From Tamlana flava (GTDB lineage Bacteria > Bacteroidota > Bacteroidia > Flavobacteriales > Flavobacteriaceae), in contig NZ_JBGGTX010000003.1 in assembly GCF_041287255.1 (NCBI RefSeq), positions 186,001-250,000 on the forward strand: a stretch of 64,000 nucleotides of DNA. Direction: 5' to 3'. The translations under genes were made by a program, and so were the position numbers. Positions 9,595 through 18,370 of this stretch are shown here, piece by piece (the first letter of the stretch is position 1; every line of letters begins with the position of its first letter). The notes beneath the pieces were generated by a model, which did not search any database, was not told where the DNA came from, and was given only the letters and a program-made list of their open reading frames with translations.

Positions 9595-10950
9595 TTATTC
9601 TAAATTAGTTAGTTTGTTGATATTTTTAATACTTAAAACCCTCACTTTCGAGGATTCATTTTCTGCCAATCCTTCTCCATCAACTTGGGTGACGTTTTGA
9701 AGAAAGATGTTTAATTCCTTTTTGGAATTCCAAAGTAAAATATCATAATTTGGTTCCCATTGACCAACGGAATCGTCAGTTAAATCTATTACGTTCCACA
9801 GTTCATTTTTTAATGATGCATATGCCAAAGACACCCTGTTTTGGCGCTCTTCATCTCTAAATACTATTGAAACTAATTTATCATCTTTAACATCACTAAC
9901 CAAAATGGAAGGACGTGAAATAGGGATTCTTTTAGTCCCTCCACCGCCCAAAACAAAGGAGGTTTTTCTGAAAGCGGTGTTTAATCTTTTCCAAACACCT
10001 TGCCCTAAATAGACTATTTGAAATTGTGGAATTTTGTTTTCATCATTCCAGTAATTCACAATATACGGTTTTCCAAAATCATCAGCAGTGATCGAGGTTT
10101 GATTGATAAGATTTGTATTTTGAGGAATTTTCCATGCATATTCGGCAGAAGCCAAAGTTATTGGCAAATTATATTTTTCACCAGTAGATTTTTCCCAGGT
10201 TACACCAGCATCTTTAGACCGTGCATAGGCCAAATCATGGTTCGTTTCCACACCCCAAGTTTCTCGCCAAACCCACGACAAATGAATTACACCCGTTCTA
10301 TCTATGCAAGCCTGCCAATAGGCACTTCGCTTATCTTCACCATCAATTAAATTATTTTGAAGCTGTGTCCACTTTTTTGATGAAATATCATACGAATTAA
10401 TGACCAAATTACCCCTGCCAGATTCACCAGAGCGATAAAAAAACAACAGATTGCCATTGGGCAAATTATAAAATTCTGGATAAGTTACCCTATCTTCCTG
10501 TTCACCTGTCATGATCAATTCTTCACCCAGGCCCAAGCTCAAAGGCTTCTTGCTTTTGGCATAACGTAATTTGGTGTTGTGATGGTCCCAACTTACATGT
10601 AAAAATCCGTCGCCATCAACGGCAATGCTGACGCTGTTGTGGGCATCTTTCGTGTTACCTTTATATTGTGTTTTATAAGTTTCCCAGATGTTTGAATCAA
10701 GCTTACGCTTTCCCAAAACCACATAACCATGAGCATCATAATACGCAATGAACTGATGCTTATTAAAGGTGGTAATAGCGTTTTTTCGAAACTTAACCGT
10801 ATTTATAGAATTACTGCTCCAACCGTCACCAACTTCTGAAATAATTACATTGCTTCTACACGAGCTCAGGCTCATGCAAACAAAAACAAACATTAAAACG
10901 TTTTTGAGAAAGCTTATGGGTTGAAGTTTTGAATGGATTTTTAATTTCAC
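9595..10950 (-). CDS. BNR_4-type beta-propeller lipoprotein, putative polysaccharide lyase or rhamnosidase
   Basis: About 451 residues. The start is uncertain: the frame extends to ATG 11004 inside the upstream gene, but GTG 10950 gives a basic N-terminus, a hydrophobic stretch and the lipobox LSSC at a normal distance, so it is preferred. The body resembles BNR_4 propellers, a group that includes ulvan lyases (PL24/PL25) and GH145 rhamnosidases. Landmarks: DAHNSVSIAVDGDGFLHVSW followed by DHHNTKLRYA (candidate catalytic His region), RVTYPEF, and HLSWVWRE. Substrate cannot be fixed from sequence. Lying upstream of GH43 and GH51, it suggests an arabinogalactan- or ulvan-like glycan. Confidence 0.7.
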   Translation of the reverse strand: MKLKIHSKLQPISFLKNVLMFVFVCMSLSSCRSNVIISEVGDGWSSNSINTVKFRKNAITTFNKHQFIAYYDAHGYVVLGKRKLDSNIWETYKTQYKGNTKDAHNSVSIAVDGDGFLHVSWDHHNTKLRYAKSKKPLSLGLGEELIMTGEQEDRVTYPEFYNLPNGNLLFFYRSGESGRGNLVINSYDISSKKWTQLQNNLIDGEDKRSAYWQACIDRTGVIHLSWVWRETWGVETNHDLAYARSKDAGVTWEKSTGEKYNLPITLASAEYAWKIPQNTNLINQTSITADDFGKPYIVNYWNDENKIPQFQIVYLGQGVWKRLNTAFRKTSFVLGGGGTKRIPISRPSILVSDVKDDKLVSIVFRDEERQNRVSLAYASLKNELWNVIDLTDDSVGQWEPNYDILLWNSKKELNIFLQNVTQVDGEGLAENESSKVRVLSIKNINKLTNLE

Positions 10951-10969
10951 AGAGAACTTTAGATTTACC

Positions 10970-12133
10970 TTATTTTGAAGCAAAAAGTTTAACATCTTGC
11001 TCACTTACTTCTGCACCACCCAAAATAATTAAGCGTTCAACCACGTTTCGGAGTTCTCTAATATTTCCCGTCCAGTCGTACTCCTGAAGCAATTTTATGG
11101 CCTTCTCGGAAAATACTTTTTTGGAATTTCCTTGTTCTGAAGCTATTTTTTCAGCAAAATGGTCGACCAACAACGGAATATCATCACGTCTTTCATTCAA
11201 TGAAGGCACCTGCACCAAAATAACCGCAAGCCTATGGTACAAATCTTCACGGAATTTACCGTCTTCTATTTCCTTTTTTAAATTTTTGTTGGTGGCGGCA
11301 ATAATCCGTACATCAACCTTAATATCTTTATCGCTCCCAACACGTTGAATTTTGTTTTCCTGTAACGCACGGAGCACTTTAGCTTGTGCCGAAAGACTCA
11401 TATCACCAATTTCATCCAGAAAAATAGTGCCGCCATTGGCTGCTTCAAATTTTCCTGCTCTATCTTTTGCCGCACTGGTAAACGCCCCTTTTACATGACC
11501 AAACAATTCACTTTCAATCAATTCTGATGGGATGGCTGCACAGTTCACCTCAATTAAATTGGCTTTGGCACGCTCGCTCTTTTCGTGCAACCAATGCGCT
11601 ACCAATTCTTTTCCTGTTCCGTTTGGTCCTGTAATCAAAACTCGGGCATCGGTTGGCGCCACTTTATCAATAATATCCTTGATTTGTGAAATGGCATCGC
11701 TTTCACCAATCATCTCATATTTCTTACTGACCTTTTTTTTGAGAATCTTGTTTTCAACAACCAATTCCTTTCTGTCCAAAGCATTGCGAACAGTGTTTAA
11801 AAGTCGGTTTAAATCTGGTGGTTTTGAAATGTAGTCAAAAGCCCCAATACGCATAGTATTAACAGCGGTATCCAAATCGCCATGACCAGAAATCATAACA
11901 ATTGGGATTTCGGGTTTCAGTTTTTTAACGGCTTCCAATACCTCAACGCCATCCATTTTTGGCATTTTTATATCGCAGAGTACCAAGTCATAGTCTTCAT
12001 TTTTAATTTTTTCTAAACCTTGCAAGCCATCTTCAGCTTCTTCAACTTGGTAGGCATCATTTTCTTCTGAAAGGATTTTTAAAAGTACTCTTCTAATGGC
12101 TGCCTCGTCTTCTATTACTAGTATTTTTGACAT
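10970..12133 (-). CDS. Sigma-54-type response regulator (receiver + AAA+), no DNA-binding domain
   Basis: A 387-residue NtrC-family regulator. The receiver domain (1-120) has the acidic pocket (EDE) and the phospho-acceptor Asp in LVLCDIKMPK. The AAA+ domain has Walker A GPNGTGKE, the loop ESELFGHVKGAFTSA, Walker B GGTIFLDEIGD and the sensor region AATNKNLKKE. Two oddities: the sigma-54 contact loop reads GAFTSA instead of GAFTGA, and the protein stops just after the AAA+ lid (VVERLIIL), with no Fis-type helix-turn-helix. It may act from solution or through a partner. It lies 3 bases from the DUF6268 gene. A cognate kinase is not in the window. Confidence 0.9.
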   Translation of the reverse strand: MSKILVIEDEAAIRRVLLKILSEENDAYQVEEAEDGLQGLEKIKNEDYDLVLCDIKMPKMDGVEVLEAVKKLKPEIPIVMISGHGDLDTAVNTMRIGAFDYISKPPDLNRLLNTVRNALDRKELVVENKILKKKVSKKYEMIGESDAISQIKDIIDKVAPTDARVLITGPNGTGKELVAHWLHEKSERAKANLIEVNCAAIPSELIESELFGHVKGAFTSAAKDRAGKFEAANGGTIFLDEIGDMSLSAQAKVLRALQENKIQRVGSDKDIKVDVRIIAATNKNLKKEIEDGKFREDLYHRLAVILVQVPSLNERRDDIPLLVDHFAEKIASEQGNSKKVFSEKAIKLLQEYDWTGNIRELRNVVERLIILGGAEVSEQDVKLFASK

Positions 12134-12135
12134 AG

Positions 12136-13017
12136 TTATATTTTAAATTTAAGTCCCGTTCTTAAATAAAACGCATTCACGTCGTCTAATTTAAAAATTT
12201 CATTACGATCTTTATTTCTTAACACGTTGTTTAGCCTAAACGTATAACCAGAATATAAATAGGCTACTAAATGTTTGGTAAAGCAATATTCATACCCAAA
12301 TCCTGCGACCGCTACAGAAAGTGAAATATGGTCTACATTTTGACCGTTTATTATTATAGGTTCTTGCAGATGGGCCAAATAACCATCTAACGCTATAAAG
12401 GTCTGAACATTATTTTTTTCATTAAACGTATATTTTAAATTCGATTTGGGTACACCGGCGTTAAAACTCCAGTTTTCATTTATCTTTCTAAAATAGCTCA
12501 CAAAAGGCAATGGGAACGGCACACCTGTTGTGGCATTATATGTTAGACCCAATACTAAACGATATGGCTTATTTATATTTTCATCTTTAGTTCCGTCTGT
12601 AATAAAGAACATTCCACCATTCATAAAATAATCATCGGAATTTAACTGAGACGTGAGCGTGGATGCTATTCTTGGATTAAATTTTACACCAAATCTCCAT
12701 CTTTCATTCCATTTAAACGTATAACCCAAACTTAAATCTATAACATGAATCTTATCCAAACTGGAAGTATTAAAAGGATATTGGTCTTCTAAATTCAACA
12801 AAATACGGTTGTACTCCCCGCCAACAACAAGGTAAGCATCATTTTTAACCTTAATGGGATAATTTAAAATAGCTCGAAGTCGCGTGTATTGGTCTTCGGA
12901 GTTGCTTTTTGGAATAAAGGAATACTCGAATCGGGCTAAATCGGTGAGTTGCGCTTGAGCAAATTGGCACATTAAAACAATGCATACCGATAGGCCAAAA
13001 AACCTCTTTTTCTTTAT
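12136..13017 (-). CDS. DUF6268 family outer-membrane beta-barrel, apparent ATA start
   Basis: The frame encodes repeated amphipathic beta strands ending in LRTGLKFKI, as expected for an outer-membrane barrel of the DUF6268 type; function unknown. The first ATG (12972) falls inside the signal peptide. Reading upstream in the same frame gives a complete signal peptide, KKKRFFGLSVCIVLMCQFAQAQ, directly preceded by ATA at 13017-13015, where ATG would be expected. No in-frame ATG, GTG or TTG lies further up before the mscS stop. I give the ATA as the start; the alternative is a shorter, signal-less product. It sits between mscS and the regulator in a tight run. Confidence 0.75.
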   Translation of the reverse strand: MKKKRFFGLSVCIVLMCQFAQAQLTDLARFEYSFIPKSNSEDQYTRLRAILNYPIKVKNDAYLVVGGEYNRILLNLEDQYPFNTSSLDKIHVIDLSLGYTFKWNERWRFGVKFNPRIASTLTSQLNSDDYFMNGGMFFITDGTKDENINKPYRLVLGLTYNATTGVPFPLPFVSYFRKINENWSFNAGVPKSNLKYTFNEKNNVQTFIALDGYLAHLQEPIIINGQNVDHISLSVAVAGFGYEYCFTKHLVAYLYSGYTFRLNNVLRNKDRNEIFKLDDVNAFYLRTGLKFKI

Positions 13018-13049
13018 GACACGACGTTCTTTGATAAGCCTTTTAAAGT

Positions 13050-13949
13050 TTATTTTTGAATAATATGAATATCTCTCTGTGGGAATGGAATGGTTACATT
13101 GTTCTCCCTGAATAAACGGTCAATTTCAAACCTAATATCACTTTTAGGAAATTGAGCTTTAAAACTATCATTTAAGGTAAAGGCAATTTTAAAATTTAGC
13201 GAACTATCACCAAAATCCATAAAAACCACTGTTGGTTCCGGCTCACTAAGCACATTAGGATGGGTGCTCGCCGCTTGAATCAATAATCTCTTAACCAATT
13301 GAACGTCGCTTCCGTAGGCAACACCAACCTCAACGCTTTCTCGTGTTGTTGTGCCATTTTGTGTCCAGTTGTACAAACTATTTTCCAAATATAAATGATT
13401 TGGTATAACGAGCACTTTATTATCAATGGTCACTGCTCTTGTGGTTCTCAGCTTAATTTCCTCAACTCGTCCAACCTTACCATCTATTTCAATAATATCG
13501 CCCACATGAACCGTTTGGTCTATCAATATAAAAATACCGGATATTATATCTTGAAACAAGGTTTGAAGTGCCAAACCAATACCAATCAATAAGGCCGCAG
13601 ATGCTGCAAAAATAGCCGTAACATTAAACCCAATGGCATCGAGAACGATGAGCATGACGACTAGGTAAATTATCCACCGCGCAAATGAAAAAACGGTATT
13701 GAATTTTACCTTATCGTCTTTGGGCATATTTTTGGTGATCAGCTTCTTTATCCACCGCAACAAATAGGTAGTGACAATCATCACCATGGCTACTAGTAAA
13801 ATATATTTTACCTTGAGCACAATATGGTGCGCATCATCAATTGTTCCGTATGTAAAGTCAATAATTTTGAATTCTAAAAATTCACCCAATTTTTCCCAGA
13901 TCGAACTTTCTTTAATGGTGTCTTCTATTTTTTCCAAATCCTGAATCAT
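13050..13949 (-). CDS. MscS family mechanosensitive ion channel
   Basis: A 299-residue small-conductance mechanosensitive channel of the inner membrane, which opens on membrane tension to release solutes on hypo-osmotic shock. An N-terminal segment is followed by three membrane helices (about 45-65, 85-105, 110-140). The pore-lining helix includes the Gly/Ala-rich AAALLIGIGLALQ. The beta domain follows with GDIIEIDGKVGRVEEIKLRTT and VLVIPNHLYLENSLYNWT, the classic MscS signature. Length is close to E. coli MscS (286). Start ATG 13949 lies one base after the permease stop at 13951, so it is co-transcribed with the ABC genes. Confidence 0.93.
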   Translation of the reverse strand: MIQDLEKIEDTIKESSIWEKLGEFLEFKIIDFTYGTIDDAHHIVLKVKYILLVAMVMIVTTYLLRWIKKLITKNMPKDDKVKFNTVFSFARWIIYLVVMLIVLDAIGFNVTAIFAASAALLIGIGLALQTLFQDIISGIFILIDQTVHVGDIIEIDGKVGRVEEIKLRTTRAVTIDNKVLVIPNHLYLENSLYNWTQNGTTTRESVEVGVAYGSDVQLVKRLLIQAASTHPNVLSEPEPTVVFMDFGDSSLNFKIAFTLNDSFKAQFPKSDIRFEIDRLFRENNVTIPFPQRDIHIIQK

Positions 13950-13950
13950 A

Positions 13951-15264
13951 TTAATACTTTATCCATTTAATAATTTCTTTATAGCTCGGCTTTTTGCCAT
14001 ACATTAAAATACCTACTCTATAAATTTTTGCGGCAAACCAAACCGTAAACATAAACGAACCAATCAAAATCAACAATGATAAGAATTGCTGCCACAACGG
14101 CACGCCAAAAGGAATACGCATTAACATAACCACTGGCGATGTTAATGGTATAAACGAAAAAATGGTTGATATCGTACCATGGGGATCTTCAATAACTGTA
14201 AAGATACCAATATAAACGGCCAAAATTAAAGGCATTATTATGGGCATCATAAATTGTTGCGTATCGGTTTCGCTATCTACTGCGGCTCCAATGGCTACAT
14301 AAAGTGAACTGTAAAGCAGATAACCGCTAACAAAAAATAATATAAACGCAAAAATAATATTCATCAATGGTAAATTGGTAAGTGCCGTTTTAAACGATTC
14401 AAAATAAAAAGTAAAATCTGGTTTTTGAGCAGCCATTTCCATAATCTCTTGTTGTGGCATTGGAGATTCGGAAAAACTTATTCCCAACACCAGGGATACT
14501 ATGGTCATTAATAAACCACCGAAAACCAACCAAATGGCAAATTGGGTAATACCCGCCAAAGAGGTTCCAATTATTTTGCCAAGCATTAATTGTACTGGTT
14601 TTACAGATGAAATTATAACTTCTATAATTCGGCTTGTTTTTTCCTCAATAACGCTACGCATAATCATATTGCCATAAATTATAATGAACATGAAAAGCAA
14701 ATAACCAACGGCTATGCCGAAAATGAGCTTGACCAAACTATCTGTCTTTGATGTTTTTTCACCCTCAAAACTCTCCTGAAAAACTTCTACGTATGCTCTA
14801 GAGGCTTCAATCATATCAATATTAACCCCATTGTTTTGCATGTTTACATGGGTGAGTTCATTTTCTATTTTACGCTCTATATCTGATATTACGGTTAATG
14901 AAGGCACATCTTCTGAATAGAACATGATATGTTTTGAAACGTCTTCAACCGAATCAAAATCTTCAACATACAATAAGCCATATGCTTCTGACTCTTTTGA
15001 TAAGGCCTTAGCGTCTTGCAAATCCATACTTGGCAGCATATTATAGGTTGTATGGTCGGTGCTTTTAAAAATTTCACCGACCAACCCAGACTCATCCAAT
15101 ATATTGATTGTACGAACTTTTTCGTTATTCAGCTGCGACAAATAAGCAACAACAGAGATTAGGGCTATCATTATAATCGGACTCAAAATAGTCATGACTA
15201 TAAAAGATTTATTTCTAACCTTGGTTAAATATTCCCTTTTTATGATAAGTGGTAAGTGGTTCAT
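13951..15264 (-). CDS. ABC-2 type permease, NatB-like
   Basis: A 437-residue membrane subunit with one N-terminal helix, a large periplasmic domain (about 45-165) and five to six C-terminal helices, the layout of NatB/CcmB-type ABC-2 exporters. The MNHLPLIIKREYLTKVRNKSF opening and the RSVIEEKTSRIIEVIISSVKP stretch are typical of Na+ or peptide export permeases. It starts 5 bases after the ATPase gene ends and surely partners with it. Substrate is not determinable; NatAB-like sodium export is the nearest named model. Confidence 0.9.
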   Translation of the reverse strand: MNHLPLIIKREYLTKVRNKSFIVMTILSPIIMIALISVVAYLSQLNNEKVRTINILDESGLVGEIFKSTDHTTYNMLPSMDLQDAKALSKESEAYGLLYVEDFDSVEDVSKHIMFYSEDVPSLTVISDIERKIENELTHVNMQNNGVNIDMIEASRAYVEVFQESFEGEKTSKTDSLVKLIFGIAVGYLLFMFIIIYGNMIMRSVIEEKTSRIIEVIISSVKPVQLMLGKIIGTSLAGITQFAIWLVFGGLLMTIVSLVLGISFSESPMPQQEIMEMAAQKPDFTFYFESFKTALTNLPLMNIIFAFILFFVSGYLLYSSLYVAIGAAVDSETDTQQFMMPIIMPLILAVYIGIFTVIEDPHGTISTIFSFIPLTSPVVMLMRIPFGVPLWQQFLSLLILIGSFMFTVWFAAKIYRVGILMYGKKPSYKEIIKWIKY

Positions 15265-15269
15265 AAAAA

Positions 15270-16196
15270 TTAATTATTCTTTACTGTTTGAATAAAAATA
15301 TCGTTTACACTTGGGATAAGTTCAATAAAATGGGAAACCTCTCCTTTTGAAGTCAGGTAGCTCAACAAATCATTTGGTGTTTCGTTTTCCTTAAGCTTAA
15401 TATTTAGTTTCAGTTCATCCTCTAAAGTTTTGAATTTTGCCTCTGAAACCGCAAACTTTTGTTCCAATTCCTTTCTCAATATATCTTTATCACTAGCTCT
15501 AATACCCACCTCAAAAGTATTTATTTTGTATTGCCTTTTTACATCGGCCAATTTACCATCCAATATTTTATTAGATTTATTGATAAGGGCAATATCATCA
15601 CACAATTCTTCAACCGATTCCATTCTGTGTGTCGAAAAAATAACTGTTGCACCTTCATCGCGTAATCGTAAAATTTCATCTTTAATTAGATTGGCATTTA
15701 TGGGGTCAAACCCAGAAAAAGGTTCGTCAAAAATCAATAATTTGGGTTGGTGCAATACAGTAACCACAAATTGTATTTTTTGTGCCATACCTTTTGAAAG
15801 CTCTTGGATTTTCTTGTTCCACCAATCGCCAATCTCCAATCGTTCAAACCAATATTTGAGCCTTGTTTTGGCTTCAGTTTTGCTCAATCCTTTTAATTGT
15901 GCCAAATATAAAGCCTGCTCCCCTACCTTCATGGATTTGTACAAACCGCGTTCTTCTGGCAAGTAACCAATATCTTTAATATGGTGTTCCTTTAACGGTT
16001 CACCATCTAAATGTACATATCCAGAATCTGGAATTGTAATTTGATTAATAATACGTATCAGTGTTGTTTTTCCAGCCCCATTGGGCCCTAATAAACCAAA
16101 AATGCTTCCTTTAGGAACTGAAATTGAAACGTTGTTTAGCGCCTTAAAATCTCCAAATTTCTTTGAAACTTTATTAACTTCCAATAAGTTACTCAT
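15270..16196 (-). CDS. ABC transporter ATP-binding protein, NatA-like
   Basis: A 308-residue cytoplasmic ATPase. Walker A GPNGAGKTT (about 36-44), signature LSKGMAQKIQ (about 141-150) and Walker B LLIFDEPFSGFDP (about 161-173) are all intact, followed by a switch His in STHRMES. The C-terminal 90 residues form the extra domain seen in NatA-type exporters with DUF4162. First gene of a codirectional run on the reverse strand; the ATP energy is used to drive the permease encoded next. Confidence 0.93.
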   Translation of the reverse strand: MSNLLEVNKVSKKFGDFKALNNVSISVPKGSIFGLLGPNGAGKTTLIRIINQITIPDSGYVHLDGEPLKEHHIKDIGYLPEERGLYKSMKVGEQALYLAQLKGLSKTEAKTRLKYWFERLEIGDWWNKKIQELSKGMAQKIQFVVTVLHQPKLLIFDEPFSGFDPINANLIKDEILRLRDEGATVIFSTHRMESVEELCDDIALINKSNKILDGKLADVKRQYKINTFEVGIRASDKDILRKELEQKFAVSEAKFKTLEDELKLNIKLKENETPNDLLSYLTSKGEVSHFIELIPSVNDIFIQTVKNN

Positions 16197-16501
16197 TTAT
16201 AATTTTTTATTGACAAGTGGCTGGTAAAGATATTAAATGTAAGATGAGAAGTTCAAAGGAATTTAGCTAAATAACCCATAAAATTTAAAAATAGACTTCC
16301 TTAAAAACAAAACCCACCCTTAATAAAATTAAGGATGGGAAAAAAATTGCTATGAAAAAGAAAAATTACCACTAAAGTTAATTAGTGATAGTCAAATATA
16401 GTTTTTTTTTCAATACCAAGAGCAAAACTATTGGATATCTTGCAATTTTAAACAAAAAAAAATCGCAATTATAGCAGATTTTTCTTGTTAATTAACATAT
16501 G
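16197..16501. other. Intergenic region between dnaJ and the ABC operon
   Basis: About 305 bases without a gene. It holds the dnaJ terminator (16313-16339) and the AT-rich leader of the ABC genes. No convincing small ORF or other structure seen. Confidence 0.6.
16313..16339 (-). terminator. Rho-independent terminator downstream of dnaJ
   Basis: A 12-base stem (CCCACCCTTAAT with ATTAAGGATGGG, one mismatch) around an AAA loop, followed on the reverse strand by TTTTGTTTTT. Its position suits the grpE-dnaJ transcript. Confidence 0.75.
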
Positions 16502-17620
16502 TTATGTAAACATATCTTTCACCTTTTCGAAGAAAGATTTGTCTGTACTTTCGGGTTTTGGCGAGAAATGGTCATCTTCTTGCATCGCTTCAAAAAACTC
16601 TCTTTGTTGCTTACTCAATGTTTTTGGGGTCCATACATTTACGTGTACCAAAAGATCTCCTTTTCCGTAACCATTTATGCTTGGTATGCCCTTTCCGCGC
16701 AAGCGTAAAATTTTTCCCGATTGTACACCAGCTTCAACTTTTATGCGCACTTTGCCCGAAACGGTATCTATTTCCTTTGAGGTTCCTAAAACAGCTTCTG
16801 GAAAACTTACGTACAAATCGTAGTGCAAATTATCTCCTTCGCGTTGCAATTTTTCGTGTTGCTCTTCTTCAATAAGCACGATTAAATCCCCCGAAGTACC
16901 ATTACCTGGAGCTTCATTTCCTTTACCGGAAACTTTTAGTTGCATACCGTCAACAACCCCAGCAGGTATTTTTATGGAAACTGTTTCTTCAGAAACTTTA
17001 AGCCCTTGGGCATCTGCACCGCTACCAACCTTATCGATGGTTTCTCCTGCCCCACCACAAACATTACATGGCGCTGAAGTTTGCATTCTTCCTAAAATTG
17101 TATTAGCAATGCGGGTAACCTGACCTGTACCGTTACACGTAGAACAGGTTTTATATGTTGTGCCTGGCGCTTGAACTTTGCGCTTTACTTTTATCTTTTT
17201 CTCAACGCCATTGGCTATTTCCTCTAAGGTGAGTTTTACACGGATTCGTAAATTACTTCCTTTAACACGACGCTGGCCTCCACCTCCGCCAAAACCAGAG
17301 AAACCTCCTCCACCAAATGCACCACCAAAAATATCACCGAACTGACTGAATATATCATCCATATTCATGCCGCCACCGCCAAAACCACCGCCATTTTCAA
17401 AGGCTTGGTGACCAAACTGATCGTAACGGGCTTTTTTATCTGCATTGCTGAGTACCTCGTAGGCCTCAGCTGCTTCCTTAAATTTTGTTTCGGCTTCTTT
17501 ATCATCTGGGTTTTTATCGGGATGAAATTCTATAGCTTTTTTGCGGTAAGCTTTTTTAATTTCCGCAGCACTCGCGCCTTTGCTAATACCCAATACTTCG
17601 TAATAATCTCTTTTAGCCAT
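16502..17620 (-). CDS. dnaJ: Chaperone DnaJ with a reduced zinc domain
   Basis: A 372-residue Hsp40 co-chaperone that delivers substrates to DnaK and stimulates its ATPase. The J domain (1-70) has HPDKN; a Gly/Phe-rich linker follows (about 75-115). The cysteine-rich domain contains only two CxxCxGxG units (CSTCNGTG and CNVCGGAG), against four in E. coli DnaJ; by spacing they are motifs 2 and 3, so one zinc site remains. The C-terminal substrate domains (KIPAGVVDGMQLKVSGKGN, VSFPEAVLG) are complete. It is encoded 47 bases after grpE and ends at a good terminator. Confidence 0.96.
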   Translation of the reverse strand: MAKRDYYEVLGISKGASAAEIKKAYRKKAIEFHPDKNPDDKEAETKFKEAAEAYEVLSNADKKARYDQFGHQAFENGGGFGGGGMNMDDIFSQFGDIFGGAFGGGGFSGFGGGGGQRRVKGSNLRIRVKLTLEEIANGVEKKIKVKRKVQAPGTTYKTCSTCNGTGQVTRIANTILGRMQTSAPCNVCGGAGETIDKVGSGADAQGLKVSEETVSIKIPAGVVDGMQLKVSGKGNEAPGNGTSGDLIVLIEEEQHEKLQREGDNLHYDLYVSFPEAVLGTSKEIDTVSGKVRIKVEAGVQSGKILRLRGKGIPSINGYGKGDLLVHVNVWTPKTLSKQQREFFEAMQEDDHFSPKPESTDKSFFEKVKDMFT

Positions 17621-17667
17621 ATTCCTTTATTAACTTCTTCTCTTGTTAAAGAATTCTTCCACTATTC

Positions 17668-18222
17668 TTATTGCCCAATAACCACCTTAGGGAAACGAAT
17701 AATCTTTTCGCCAAGCGTATATCCTTTTTCAACGATGTCAATGATTTTACCTTTAAGGTCATTGCTAGGAGCAGGTATTTGTGTAATGGCCTCGTGGTTA
17801 TCGGCATTAAAAGCATCGCCCTTTTCAACCTTCATAGCTTTGAGCCCTTTTTGCTCTAAAGTATTTACCAGTTTTTGATAAATTAAAAGCACCCCTTTGC
17901 GCAATTCTTCGGCTTCTTTGTCTTCCTCGATGTGCGTTAATGCACGTTCAAAATCATCCAAAACCGGCAATAAGGTTTTCATCACATCTTCGCTGGCGGT
18001 TGAAAATAATTCAATACGCTCTTTTGCCGTACGTCTTTTGTAGTTTTCAAATTCGGCAAACAAGCGTAAAAACTTATCTTTTTCTTGTTTTAATTCACCT
18101 TGGAGTTTTTCCTCAACAGTTTGTTCTTCAACAACTTGTTCTTCTACGCCAACAGCTTCGTTTTGCACATCGGCATTAGCTTGGCTATTTTCTATATCGT
18201 TAGCTTTATCTTTTTTGCTCAT
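17668..18222 (-). CDS. grpE: Nucleotide exchange factor GrpE
   Basis: A 184-residue protein that releases ADP from DnaK. The first 55 residues are acidic and disordered, then a long helix carries FLRLFAEFENYKRRTAKERIE, the typical GrpE signature start. The C-terminal beta domain ends with EKGYTLGEKIIRFPKVVIGQ. Length and layout are normal. First gene of the grpE-dnaJ pair; heat-shock control is likely, but I see no CIRCE element upstream. Confidence 0.96.
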   Translation of the reverse strand: MSKKDKANDIENSQANADVQNEAVGVEEQVVEEQTVEEKLQGELKQEKDKFLRLFAEFENYKRRTAKERIELFSTASEDVMKTLLPVLDDFERALTHIEEDKEAEELRKGVLLIYQKLVNTLEQKGLKAMKVEKGDAFNADNHEAITQIPAPSNDLKGKIIDIVEKGYTLGEKIIRFPKVVIGQ

Positions 18223-18370
18223 TGCTTATCTTATTTAAACAAATTCTAAAATGAGTTGGCAAAAGTACTGCCATTATTGTAAAAATGCCATAATGTCACT
18301 AAAATAATTTTAGTTTTTTCTTAACATATGTTTATGTAGTTTTATGAAAATAACATAAAAACCATTTACT

